A DNA stretch of 37,503 bases. Source: Lachnospiraceae bacterium (GTDB lineage Bacteria > Bacillota > Clostridia > Lachnospirales > Lachnospiraceae). The translations under genes and the position numbers were made by a program. The notes beneath the pieces were generated by a model. That model did no database searches. It saw only the letters and a program-made list of their open reading frames with translations, and was not told where the DNA came from. The stretch spans positions 1 through 37,503 of the forward strand of contig JAFTGN010000016.1 of NCBI GenBank assembly GCA_017457865.1, written 5' to 3'. The stretch's first letter is position 1, and each line of letters starts with the position of its first letter. This document shows positions 15,801 to 23,868 of the stretch, piece by piece.

Positions 15801-17801
15801 AAAAAAGAGAAAAACCCGGCATCTTCAGAAGACAACGAAGAATCTGGTGGAGGTGGATTTGGTTATGTATATGATACCAGAGGTTCCATTGTTTCTTCTG
15901 ATCTGCCCTCTTCAGGGATAGAAAAAAATGCGGTACAGACTGCAAATTATAAACTGGAGGAAAAAGATGGAAAATTAAATGCATCTAACGGAGTTTCTGC
16001 CCAAACTTCTGCACTGAAGAAAGTGCTAAAAGGAATTGGAAATGTGGCAGCGACCGGATTGGAAAATGTATATATTTTGGGTTATATTTTTGAGAATTTT
16101 TCTTATAATACGTTGGTACAGGAAAAGGTACTGGCAGGAGAATTTGATGCCAGAGATAGCAAGACCTATCTGGCTGTGAAACAAAAATTGAAAGAGGACG
16201 ACATACTTTCCAGATACAGAGGGACAGCTGAGACGTTAAGCGGATATGGGTTAAACGGCGAGACCAATTATCTGTACGGCGGGGAAGTAGAGTATATATT
16301 ATATGGCAACAAAGAAAATCCAAAAGCAAATGTACAGTATGCAAAAACCAGTATATATGCGATTCGATTTGCGTTTGATTGTATTTATGCATTTACGAAT
16401 GCTGACATTAGGAATTCTACACGTGCAGCCGGAATGATGGTTCAAAGTGCGACCTTTGGGGTGGTGCCATATCAGGTAGTACAAATTGTATTGCAGTTGG
16501 CACTGGCAGCAGGAGAAGCAGCCATTGATCTGGATATGATCATGAATGGTATGGATGTGGCGATTGTGAAGACAGAAGATACATGGGTGATTAGTGGAAA
16601 AGGGATGGCTAGGGAGGTAAATGATTATGTAAATGATTATAAACAGATATTGGAAAAAGATATAAAGACAGCAATTGAGCAAGAGGTAGGAGAAAAAATA
16701 GAACAAGTAAGAGACGGAATCAAAAAAGTTACAGAATCTTCTTCGGAACAGTTGGCGGAGTCTGTCAATGAATTAAGTCATGACTTGAATCGACAGGTGG
16801 AAAATACTGCAACGGAAATTTTGGACTCTATGATTTTGTTTATAGAATCCAAAATAGACAGTGCCTTGAACAATTTGCAGTATGACGATTCCATTGGATA
16901 TGAGAATATTGATGAAGTTCGACAGTATGTGCGTACACAATTTGCCACCATTCGTGGGAATATCAACACGGATTTGAAAAATAAGTTCGGAGGAAATACA
17001 ATCGGTGATTTGCTGCTGCCTAAAATCCAGGAGAGAATCGATGGAGCACTGAATGAGGTGGAAACACAGATTGATAAAAAACTTGGGGAATTACAACAAC
17101 AAAATGCGGACTTACGAACTGCGGTGAATCAAACATTAAATGACATCAAGACAGAGTGTATGTCTCCATTAGATACATTAGAACAAAATATTGTAAATGG
17201 CCTGGGCGATACATTATCTGGTATCACGGATGAAATTTCAACACAAATGGGTACATATTTCCAGAAGGCCAGTGTCAATATCAATCAGATGACAGATGAG
17301 GCGGCGGAAACTCTGAAAAAAGAGATACAGCAAAAAACAAATGAGTGGTATGACAGGTATCTGAAAAATGGAAATGGTGTCTCTACAATCGGAACAGGAT
17401 TGGATACAGTAGCAGGAAATGCAGGAAATCAGACGGCAAATAGTTCTTTGGGTGCTAAAATTAAATTTGGATACAAAGATTATTTGATGTTGTTTATGTT
17501 TCTTTCCCTGTGCACTGATAAGGATGATACAATTTTATGCCGGACAGCAGATGTCATACAGCTGAATATGCAGCACGCAGGTGGGGATGGTGCTTCTTTT
17601 ACACATAAAAAAGGAAGTGATTTTCGAATGAAGAATGCCAACACCTATGTATCGATTACAGCCAATGCGAAGCTGAAGATGCTGTTCTTGAATTTAGATT
17701 GGTTTCAGGAGTTTTTGGTTTCAGAGGACAGTACCGAAACCATTGACGACCAGTTTGGACGGATTGCATCGATTCAGTATAAAGGGTTATATGGATATTA
17801 A
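12876..17801 (+). CDS. Giant DUF5702/TadG-like pilus protein with coiled-coil insertions
   Basis: A 1641-residue protein. The N-terminus (MNLKRTIQGSVSVLLIIIL) looks like a TadG/TadE-type leader and helix, with Gly9 at the possible cleavage point but Leu instead of Glu at +5. It is followed by VVDTSRVNMARAMVSGAGDL, as in Tad G-type proteins. Gln/Glu-rich coiled-coil stretches lie at about 454-500 and 676-776, a Lys/Glu-rich low-complexity linker at 949-992 and GGGG near 993. A DUF5702-like core (EVEYILYG near 1138 and FGYKDYLMLFMFLSL near 1530) is split by about 250 residues of heptad-like sequence (about 1245-1500). It is probably anchored in the membrane with its bulk outside, perhaps as a pilus base or tip extension. 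The role is inferred from its place between two pseudopilin genes. Confidence 0.8.
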   Translation: MNLKRTIQGSVSVLLIIILVPMLVLSGLVVDTSRVNMARAMVSGAGDLAMNSALADYDTVLKDVYGLFAMSQTDADFEKNIQKYFEQTLISYGVVDEENAGEYTNRLLNSVKDFIGGSTDQLADFMSMELVGDVSVEKLDQASLAKADVMRTQIVDYMKYRGPLTFGLSFFDSIKAFTSVEKQTEVVEKQVKAQESTQDVTSACAALIKAIREYDKLVDEMKDVSSDQSVKGAQNSEDGVLVSLSEYGTQVGKYRSDYGSNYEHINKLAMIFLLYKIDVSNLILGNMFSSGVLSMPFTPYIERNGNEYTFHGDASGFKAEDMNLALSDDLNQAKEDFDNGQKLFVNAGGNPIGAFCKNVKDEYTEGRFFASIGNASWSGDVDITNHEDTLIQEFVAFEEFIDSSRNMELNPAEVTLQSVSETIQNSELDYVQVYVVLQLLFELSQYYDNYVSVLQSKKAEAEQELNEATQNWNQAKTKAQQYEAVIEEIKTKTEQMKSGYQQIRQSDPDSTGLYENWFQGEETDPEIASRNTGVVNELKLLFSDSLQLEPYTKSEIGDRTFYNIAESDGYVRNLKQYAAQSNSRFESLLEFLSETSLQQDDTYGKICTDTKVYLSSGTTQSYDAYMNSRLSSVQKNSAVYELFSYLAACDANAKKVISGVSDYNEVKNGYQELYDTYREKNQIVNNLEQSLQNVKIDYNNCLSQYASFTTNYQYDLYYYDKYLKAAENQVEKEVKDVHGQFQKIQGNIQELLNKLSEIETKASEVETQIQAYQQKVNEWKFANDSYKSSTGEDTFAQQNDTEIETTKTQYNLDAAKKLHQYITAVKNGYNALNDYLLCQNAPDTYLSYAGKTLNQLDSADAVVKALKGYASANLNVLEDIQPVVKPDQNIKVHFNDLYPSTEAPKLDFQQKDKDSLEVEWQEKFLDPTVKLTFLGYLNGTFPDEAVVTEDESEQTEKKPTKKEIKEEYEATKEEMKKEKNPASSEDNEESGGGGFGYVYDTRGSIVSSDLPSSGIEKNAVQTANYKLEEKDGKLNASNGVSAQTSALKKVLKGIGNVAATGLENVYILGYIFENFSYNTLVQEKVLAGEFDARDSKTYLAVKQKLKEDDILSRYRGTAETLSGYGLNGETNYLYGGEVEYILYGNKENPKANVQYAKTSIYAIRFAFDCIYAFTNADIRNSTRAAGMMVQSATFGVVPYQVVQIVLQLALAAGEAAIDLDMIMNGMDVAIVKTEDTWVISGKGMAREVNDYVNDYKQILEKDIKTAIEQEVGEKIEQVRDGIKKVTESSSEQLAESVNELSHDLNRQVENTATEILDSMILFIESKIDSALNNLQYDDSIGYENIDEVRQYVRTQFATIRGNINTDLKNKFGGNTIGDLLLPKIQERIDGALNEVETQIDKKLGELQQQNADLRTAVNQTLNDIKTECMSPLDTLEQNIVNGLGDTLSGITDEISTQMGTYFQKASVNINQMTDEAAETLKKEIQQKTNEWYDRYLKNGNGVSTIGTGLDTVAGNAGNQTANSSLGAKIKFGYKDYLMLFMFLSLCTDKDDTILCRTADVIQLNMQHAGGDGASFTHKKGSDFRMKNANTYVSITANAKLKMLFLNLDWFQEFLVSEDSTETIDDQFGRIASIQYKGLYGY

Positions 17802-17812
17802 AGGAGAATGGA

Positions 17813-18505
17813 ATGAAAAATAAGTGGATTTGCAAAGGGATGATTCTGTTGCTGCTTGCAGGGCTGGTGACTGGATGTGGGAAGAAGAACAGTTCCGAAG
17901 AAACAAAGGGAGAATATGAAACAACAAGAGCAGAAGAAGCACAGCCAGAACAGGAAACAAAGACAGCAGGTGTGACAGCGGAAGCATCCGATTGGGGTGT
18001 GTCCATCGGTAATGTAGCAACCAATGGGGCACAGCAGACCGTTTCCTTCACCATTCATGTGCCATATGATGCCGGAGCGCATATAGGAACCGGGATAGAA
18101 GGGATACAGGGAAAAAATATTCGGACGATTTTAGACCAGCAGATGTCAGAAGAACAGATTGAAGAAGGTACTGCTCTGGAAGAAGTCCTGCCGGCATTGT
18201 TTCCCCAAACCATGAAAATTTATCAGGAGCGGTTTGGATTCTATTATGAAAATGGACAGTTTGAAGTTTCCAAACATCAGAATTTAACCATTAATGGACG
18301 GGACATGTGCTGCTATGAAGGACAGCATTCCTGGACCTATGAGGGAGAAGATCTGACCTATGCTTTTGTGGCATACACAACCCAATTGTCAAATGGCATG
18401 TATGTGTACTGGATGGCAATCGATGAAACAGAAGATCAGTCTTCTTTTGATCTGGTGGCAGAATATGCAGAGAAGATGGCAGATACATTCAGAGAAGAAG
18501 AGTAA
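17813..18505 (+). CDS. Tad-operon lipoprotein
   Basis: A 230-residue lipoprotein. The signal peptide ends in a lipobox LVTGC with the acylated Cys22, followed by a Glu/Thr-rich tether to about residue 60. The folded part (about 60-228) contains DWGVSIGNVATNGAQQTVSF and ends in a helix (FDLVAEYAEKMADTFREEE). The final ~100 residues have the strand pattern and closing helix of small PsbP-like lipoprotein domains, but I cannot confirm that. It lies 11 bp after the DUF5702 gene with AAGGAG before the ATG, so it is part of the operon. It may be an outer-face assembly factor for the pilus. Confidence 0.75.
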   Translation: MKNKWICKGMILLLLAGLVTGCGKKNSSEETKGEYETTRAEEAQPEQETKTAGVTAEASDWGVSIGNVATNGAQQTVSFTIHVPYDAGAHIGTGIEGIQGKNIRTILDQQMSEEQIEEGTALEEVLPALFPQTMKIYQERFGFYYENGQFEVSKHQNLTINGRDMCCYEGQHSWTYEGEDLTYAFVAYTTQLSNGMYVYWMAIDETEDQSSFDLVAEYAEKMADTFREEE

Positions 18506-18517
18506 TGGAGGGATAGG

Positions 18518-19336
18518 ATGCGGTTTCGGACAAGATACAAGGCAGAATCAGGTGCAGCAACCATAGAAGCCATTGTGGCATTTACTGGCTTTTTGTTTAC
18601 CATATTCACGATATTAAATGTGGTCAATTTTTGTCGTGCCCAGACATTGATTTCCAATGCAGTGGATGCATCTGCAAAAGAATTGTCCGAGTACACGTAT
18701 TTTTATTACCTGAGTGGTCTGGAAAAAGGCGACAAACAGATGCAGGGCATTGCGGATAAGGGAAAAAAGAATGTAGATGATGTCATCGGTACAGTAGACA
18801 ATTTGTTTACATCCATCAGCGCAGTTGGTGATACGACAGCAGAGCACATGACCAATATCAAAAATGGTGTCATGCAGGGAGACATCCAAATCGACCAGGC
18901 AATCAATGCAATGGAGAGTATACGCAATTCTGTGGTGGATGTAGATACGGCATATAACAGTCTGAACAATGCAATAGGGGATGTCATCAACAATCCGGTT
19001 CTGTATTTGAAAAGTATCATCGCCATTGCGGCAGAGCAGGGAATCAGTGCCATGAAGACTGCGTTTGTGGCGGTTTGTGCAAGAGGAATGGTTGCCAGTC
19101 ATTTTGGAAAAACGAAGACAGAAGCAGATGCGACATTGAAAGGACTGGGATTGAAAAATGGTCTGGATGATATGAATTTTTTGGCATCATCGATGTTTGA
19201 CAATGACACAGATGATATCCACATTGTAGTGTATTATAAATTACAGATGGTACAACTGTTTGGGAAGGAAACATTAGAAGTTACCTTACGCAAAGAGGCT
19301 GTGGCACGGGCATGGTTAGGCGGAGACGCTGGCTGA
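18518..19336 (+). CDS. Second TadE/TadF-type pseudopilin
   Basis: A 272-residue protein with a prepilin-type N-terminus KAESG|AATIEAIVAF, Gly12 at -1 and Glu17 at +5. These are the same positions as in the other pseudopilin of this operon. A hydrophobic helix follows (FTGFLFTIFTILNVVNF), then an extracytoplasmic region that is mostly helical and ends in a strand-rich part (IHIVVYYKLQMVQLFGKETL). GGAGGG precedes the ATG, 12 bp past the lipoprotein stop. TadE and TadF usually occur as a pair; here they flank the DUF5702 protein and the lipoprotein. Confidence 0.83.
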   Translation: MRFRTRYKAESGAATIEAIVAFTGFLFTIFTILNVVNFCRAQTLISNAVDASAKELSEYTYFYYLSGLEKGDKQMQGIADKGKKNVDDVIGTVDNLFTSISAVGDTTAEHMTNIKNGVMQGDIQIDQAINAMESIRNSVVDVDTAYNSLNNAIGDVINNPVLYLKSIIAIAAEQGISAMKTAFVAVCARGMVASHFGKTKTEADATLKGLGLKNGLDDMNFLASSMFDNDTDDIHIVVYYKLQMVQLFGKETLEVTLRKEAVARAWLGGDAG

Positions 19337-19380
19337 GAAACACAGGCTACGGTATACAAACATAGATAAGAGGGAACGTG

Positions 19381-20049
19381 ATGAGAATAGGGATTATAGT
19401 CATTGCAGTGATTTTAAATTGCATCGGAATCTATCTGTCATACACATATCTGGAATTTCGGAAAAAGGAAACACATACGGTAACATCTTTTTTCCAGTGT
19501 AGCTGGAATCCAAAACGGTTTGGATTTTGTGCAGGAACGGGATTAGTTGCATTACTGGTATTTTTATATGGACGGTTTCTGGCAGATGCCACGTTGTTAC
19601 AATGCTATCTGAATATGTATGTATTCCAGTGGCTTGTATTGATTGCTTATATTGACTGGAAGGAGCAGATCATTCCCAACCAGTTGATTCTGGCAGGAAT
19701 GGTTTTATGGGGGATTGTCACCATACTGGAAGTCTGGCTGGGTGGAACACCGATCAAGACCGTTTTGTTATTTTCTCTGTTGGGAGCAGGCATTTGCGGT
19801 GGAATCTTGCTCATTGTTGCCATCATTGCCAAAAGTGCTTTGGGGATGGGGGATGTGAAATTATTCACGGTACTGGGATTGTTGTATGGCGTGATGAATA
19901 CATATTCCATTTTGATTTTTACTATGATTTTTATGGCGGTGACATCGTTGATTTTGCTGGCAATGAAGAAAGTGACTGTAAAGACCGCTATACCTATGGC
20001 ACCATTTGTCATCATTGGATTTATGGTAGGGGTATTGGCGGGAATGTAG
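19381..20049 (+). CDS. tadV: Prepilin peptidase, TadV/CpaA type (A24 family)
   Basis: A 222-residue membrane aspartic protease. The catalytic aspartates are visible: Asp92 in AYIDWKEQIIPN and Asp158 in the ALGMGDVKL motif (GxGD). About six hydrophobic segments surround them, and the bifunctional N-methylase domain of larger PilD enzymes is absent, as is usual for TadV/CpaA. It should cleave the Flp1-like pilin and the two pseudopilins encoded upstream. The ATG at 19381 is chosen over an adjacent GTG at 19378 because GAGGG ends 6 nt before it. Confidence 0.9.
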   Translation: MRIGIIVIAVILNCIGIYLSYTYLEFRKKETHTVTSFFQCSWNPKRFGFCAGTGLVALLVFLYGRFLADATLLQCYLNMYVFQWLVLIAYIDWKEQIIPNQLILAGMVLWGIVTILEVWLGGTPIKTVLLFSLLGAGICGGILLIVAIIAKSALGMGDVKLFTVLGLLYGVMNTYSILIFTMIFMAVTSLILLAMKKVTVKTAIPMAPFVIIGFMVGVLAGM

Positions 20050-20070
20050 CATACATGACAGGAGGCACAC

Positions 20071-21363
20071 ATGAAACTGAAACTGATTTCCATTATTCTC
20101 ATTATCATAGCCGGAGTGGTAGTAACCATGTCATTTATCTCTTCCGGTGTACAAAAAAACAATACATACAATCAATATATTACCAATGCCAGGGTACAGG
20201 CGGAAAAAGAAATCCCTTATATGGCGGTGCAGAATTACAAAGCTGCATTTCAATTACGTCAGGATGAGGAAAATATTTATCAGGAATATCTGGAACAGAC
20301 AAAGTTGTTAGAGGACGGCTCTTATAAAGCAGCGTTGCTTGCATATCCGGATCTATTTCCACAGTCTCCAGAAGCTTATGAGAGGGTGTGCGATTATTAT
20401 TATGAGACACAGGATTATAAAAAAGTCATTGAAACCGCATTGAAATCCAGAGAAAATGGAGCAGCCACAGACCGAATTGGTGAATACTATATGGAATGTG
20501 CGTTTATGTATCGTTATATCAAAGCCGGTTTGGAAGAGGCATCGTCTTTTCTGGGGGGATATGCCCGTGTGAAAGTAGATGGATTGTATGGGTTCATCGA
20601 TACCAATGGAAGTTATCTTCTTGCGCCGTTGTACGAAGAAGCCGGTTTTTTCCTGAGTAATTCCACTTCTGTATATAAGGATGCGGAATGGTATATGGTG
20701 AATATGCAGGGGTATAAGATAGCAAAGCCGGATCGAAAGGTAGAGTGGTTGTCTTTTTTGAGTAACAACTGGATTTTGGTGAAAAATGATGGGAAATATG
20801 GCTATGTCAATTCTGGTATGATCATTCCGGATGATCTGCCATATGAGGATGCGACTATTTTTAAAAATGGAGTGGCAGCAGTTTCCCAAGGTGGAAAGTG
20901 GGCATTGATCGACAGTTCTCTTCAACCGATTACAGAGTTTGTATATGATGACATCGTGCGGGATGAATATAATACCTGCATCAACAGTGGTGTGGTATTT
21001 GCCCAAAAAGATGGCAGTTATTATATGTTAGATGCCAATGGCAAGTTGATTTCAGAAAGTGGGTTTGAGGATGTAAAGCCATTTGCTGAAAATGGTCCAG
21101 CGGCAGTGTGTGTAGAAGGAAAATGGGGTTTTGCAGATACACAGGGCAATATGGTCATTGAACCACAGTATGAGGATGCCGATTCTTTTCAGACTGGTTT
21201 GGCAGAGGTTTGCGTGGATGAAAAATGGGGGTATATCAATACTGCAAATACGATCGTGGTAGAACCCCAGTTTGACGCTGCAAAGCCATTTTCATCCAGT
21301 GGAATTGCGGCAGTGCAGGAAGACGATACATGGAGTTACATTAAACTGTTGGCTTATGAATAG
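20071..21363 (+). CDS. Membrane-anchored WG-repeat protein with helical N-terminal region
   Basis: A 430-residue protein. Residues 4-24 form one membrane anchor with no cleavage site evident, so the rest is probably extracytoplasmic. Residues about 35-165 are TPR-like helices (AVQNYKAAFQLRQDEENIY, YYYETQDYKKVIETALKS). From about 173 on there are roughly six WG-type repeats, such as DGLYGFIDTNGSYLLAPLYE, GKWGFADTQGNMVIEPQYED and EKWGYINTANTIVVEPQFD. WG repeats are thought to form propeller- or solenoid-like binding surfaces. AGGAGG lies just before the ATG, 21 bp past the peptidase gene. It begins the non-core part of the operon and could be an outside sensor or scaffold for the signalling genes that follow. 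Confidence 0.85.
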   Translation: MKLKLISIILIIIAGVVVTMSFISSGVQKNNTYNQYITNARVQAEKEIPYMAVQNYKAAFQLRQDEENIYQEYLEQTKLLEDGSYKAALLAYPDLFPQSPEAYERVCDYYYETQDYKKVIETALKSRENGAATDRIGEYYMECAFMYRYIKAGLEEASSFLGGYARVKVDGLYGFIDTNGSYLLAPLYEEAGFFLSNSTSVYKDAEWYMVNMQGYKIAKPDRKVEWLSFLSNNWILVKNDGKYGYVNSGMIIPDDLPYEDATIFKNGVAAVSQGGKWALIDSSLQPITEFVYDDIVRDEYNTCINSGVVFAQKDGSYYMLDANGKLISESGFEDVKPFAENGPAAVCVEGKWGFADTQGNMVIEPQYEDADSFQTGLAEVCVDEKWGYINTANTIVVEPQFDAAKPFSSSGIAAVQEDDTWSYIKLLAYE

Positions 21364-21383
21364 ACGCGAAAGGAGTCAGGGAG

Positions 21384-23060
21384 ATGGAGTTTAATTACGA
21401 AACACAAAATCATCAAACAAATTTAATTGTCACATTAGATGAAGAGGCGGAAATGGATTCTGTGGCTTTGGGGATGATTGTCAATCAGCAGATTCCGGGT
21501 TTTGTTTCGGCAAAATATTCTCAACAGGACAATCAGAAATGGATTCGATATGATGTGACATCTTATGTCCCATTGCGTGAGTTTTTTCGAAATGGTGTGA
21601 ACCGGACGATGATGCTTCGTGTATTGGATGGAATCGTCAGTGCGATTTTGTCCGCAGAAGATTATATGATTGAGGCAGATACCATTCTTGTGAATGAAGA
21701 TTATACATATGTGAACGCAAAGGATTATCAGGTGGCATTGCTTTGCATTCCCCAGTTGGAACTGGGACTGAAAACAGAGTTGAAATTTCAGTTGCGACAG
21801 ATTCTCTCTGGTAAATATTATAATCCTATGGAAAATCATGCATATGTCAATGCATTGCTGTTTTATCTGAATCAGCCGGGTGTATTGCGGATTGATGATT
21901 TGAAAGAAAAACTGAATGAAATCATCGCCAATCCGGAAAGTGTGAGTTTTGATTGGGGTGCTGTTTCGGGGACACAAACTGTGCAGAGTGATTGGCAGAC
22001 GAATTGGCAACAACCGCCTTATGTAGGCCAGCCGCAGTCATATGTTCAAATGCCATATGAGCATCACAGTGGAACGCAATCATCTATTCCAAATCCATAT
22101 GTAGGAGAACAGCCAATTCCCCCATCCACATTTCCAAATGGGGTGCCGGTTGGGGAGTATCCGCCAAACGGATATGGCGGGGTACCTCAACATCAGAATC
22201 CATCATATGTGGAGCAGCCAGGTGTCTGGGGCGCAGATGGAAGAATTTTGAAAACAGGATTTCCAGTAGGCAATGAAGCATATGGACCAAGAAATACATC
22301 AAATGAACCAGTGGTGAGAAATATCCCTTATTCTGACAGACAGACTACTGACATAGAAAATATTTCTTATCAGGAAGTGAATGCACCAGAAACGACGGAT
22401 TTGTCCTCTATGCAATCAGAGCAGCATAGTAAGAAAAAGGAAAAATCGGAGAAAGAAAAGAGAGGTCTGCTGGACGGGTTGTTTAAAGACAAACCGAAAA
22501 AAGAGAAGGTAAAACCAATCAAACAAAGTGAAGCAGGGAGACCAGGCTCGGATGTCACAAAGGAAAAAAAGAAGGAAAATAGATTTTCCATTCCCGGTCA
22601 GGATGATCATCGTCTGGAAGAACAGGCGAAAAAGGATGGACTCCCTGTTTTGGATAATAAGAAAGTGGTACAGATTGAGGGAGATTTTGGGCAGACGGTG
22701 GATGTATCTGCACTGTCTTATGATGAAGTGATGATGGTGGGGGCATCCAGATCAAAGAAACCCTATTTGATTCGCGTGGGCAGCCAAACAAAGACATTAC
22801 TTCCTATGAATGGAAATGAATGTAAGATTGGAAGAGATTCCGTATATGCAGATTACAGCATCCCGGATGTGGATTCCATTAGCCGGAGACATGCCGTGAT
22901 CAGACGACGTGGAAATGAGTATTTTATCATTGATACAAATTCAAAACACCATGTATATGTGAATGGTCAGATGATTCAGGTGAATCAGGAAATTTGTCTG
23001 CATTCCGGTACAAAGATTCGTCTTGCCAATGTGGAGTTTGAATTTTTGCTGGAAGAGTAG
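21384..23060 (+). CDS. DUF6382-FHA protein, phosphothreonine reader of the operon
   Basis: A 558-residue cytoplasmic protein. The N-terminal ~180 residues match the DUF6382 type (KWIRYDVTSYVPLREFF, YMIEADTILVNEDYTYVN). Next comes a Pro/Gln/Gly-rich flexible stretch to about 300 and a Lys/Glu-rich linker about 345-400. The C-terminal FHA domain (about 470-558) shows the phosphopeptide-binding signature: IGRDSVYADYSI, then DSISRRHAVI and later HVYVNGQMI. FHA domains bind phosphothreonine, so this protein probably links kinase output to another component, perhaps the pilus ATPase or TadZ. The last step is inference from co-transcription with a kinase and phosphatase. Confidence 0.88.
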   Translation: MEFNYETQNHQTNLIVTLDEEAEMDSVALGMIVNQQIPGFVSAKYSQQDNQKWIRYDVTSYVPLREFFRNGVNRTMMLRVLDGIVSAILSAEDYMIEADTILVNEDYTYVNAKDYQVALLCIPQLELGLKTELKFQLRQILSGKYYNPMENHAYVNALLFYLNQPGVLRIDDLKEKLNEIIANPESVSFDWGAVSGTQTVQSDWQTNWQQPPYVGQPQSYVQMPYEHHSGTQSSIPNPYVGEQPIPPSTFPNGVPVGEYPPNGYGGVPQHQNPSYVEQPGVWGADGRILKTGFPVGNEAYGPRNTSNEPVVRNIPYSDRQTTDIENISYQEVNAPETTDLSSMQSEQHSKKKEKSEKEKRGLLDGLFKDKPKKEKVKPIKQSEAGRPGSDVTKEKKKENRFSIPGQDDHRLEEQAKKDGLPVLDNKKVVQIEGDFGQTVDVSALSYDEVMMVGASRSKKPYLIRVGSQTKTLLPMNGNECKIGRDSVYADYSIPDVDSISRRHAVIRRRGNEYFIIDTNSKHHVYVNGQMIQVNQEICLHSGTKIRLANVEFEFLLEE

Positions 23061-23089
23061 GAAAAACAAGTGAAGAAAGGTTCGTACAT

Positions 23090-23857
23090 ATGGAATTTAT
23101 GATTTCAGCAGCAACAGATATAGGAATCCGAAAGGATGTAAATCAGGATAGCTTAACCGTACAGACCATCCGAACCGCTCAGGGGAAAATGGTATTTGCA
23201 TTGCTTTGTGATGGAATGGGGGGACTTTCCAGTGGAGAGCTGGCAAGTGCTACGGTGGTACGGGCATTTCGGGAATGGGTGACAACCAGCCTTCCAGATT
23301 TATCCAGATATCCCATAGAGGAGACAGTCATTCAGAAACAATGGACGGATTTGGTACAGGATCAGAGCAGTCAGTTGATGAAATATGGACAGGCACAGGG
23401 AGTTCGATTGGGTACGACTGTTGTGGCATTGCTTCTAACTGGTGAGAAGTATTTTATTTTGAATATAGGAGATTCCAGAGTATATGAACTGACAAATGTG
23501 ATCACCCAGTTGACGACAGATCAGACTTTGACGGAGAGAGAAGTAAAGGCCGGACGGATGACAGCAGAGGAAGCAGCAGTCAGTCCCCATCGAAATGTAT
23601 TGTTACAAAGTTGTGGAACTACCAGAAATCCTGTGCCGGAGTTTCTTTCCGGCAATACGAAACAGAATGCAGTGTATATGCTTTGCAGTGATGGATTCCG
23701 GCATGTGATTTCCAGTGAAGAGATCTATGAGAAGCTTCAGCCCAATGTATTACGGGATTATGCCACCATGGACATGAATGGGAAACAATTAATAGAATTG
23801 AATAAACAGCGAATGGAAGCGGATAATATTTCTGTGATTGTGATACGGACATACTAG
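23090..23857 (+). CDS. PP2C-family Ser/Thr phosphatase
   Basis: A 255-residue phosphatase of the PPM/PP2C (Stp) family, dephosphorylating Ser/Thr residues with two metal ions. The key motifs are in order: RKDVNQDS near residue 15, DGMGG at 41-45, GTTVVALLL, NIGDSRVYEL, LTTDQTLTERE, LLQSCGT, LCSDGFRHVI and DNISVIVI at the end. Every metal-binding aspartate of the family seems present. It lies 29 bp after the FHA gene and 11 bp before the kinase gene, the classic phosphatase-kinase pair arrangement. Confidence 0.93.
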   Translation: MEFMISAATDIGIRKDVNQDSLTVQTIRTAQGKMVFALLCDGMGGLSSGELASATVVRAFREWVTTSLPDLSRYPIEETVIQKQWTDLVQDQSSQLMKYGQAQGVRLGTTVVALLLTGEKYFILNIGDSRVYELTNVITQLTTDQTLTEREVKAGRMTAEEAAVSPHRNVLLQSCGTTRNPVPEFLSGNTKQNAVYMLCSDGFRHVISSEEIYEKLQPNVLRDYATMDMNGKQLIELNKQRMEADNISVIVIRTY

Positions 23858-23868
23858 GGAGGATACAT

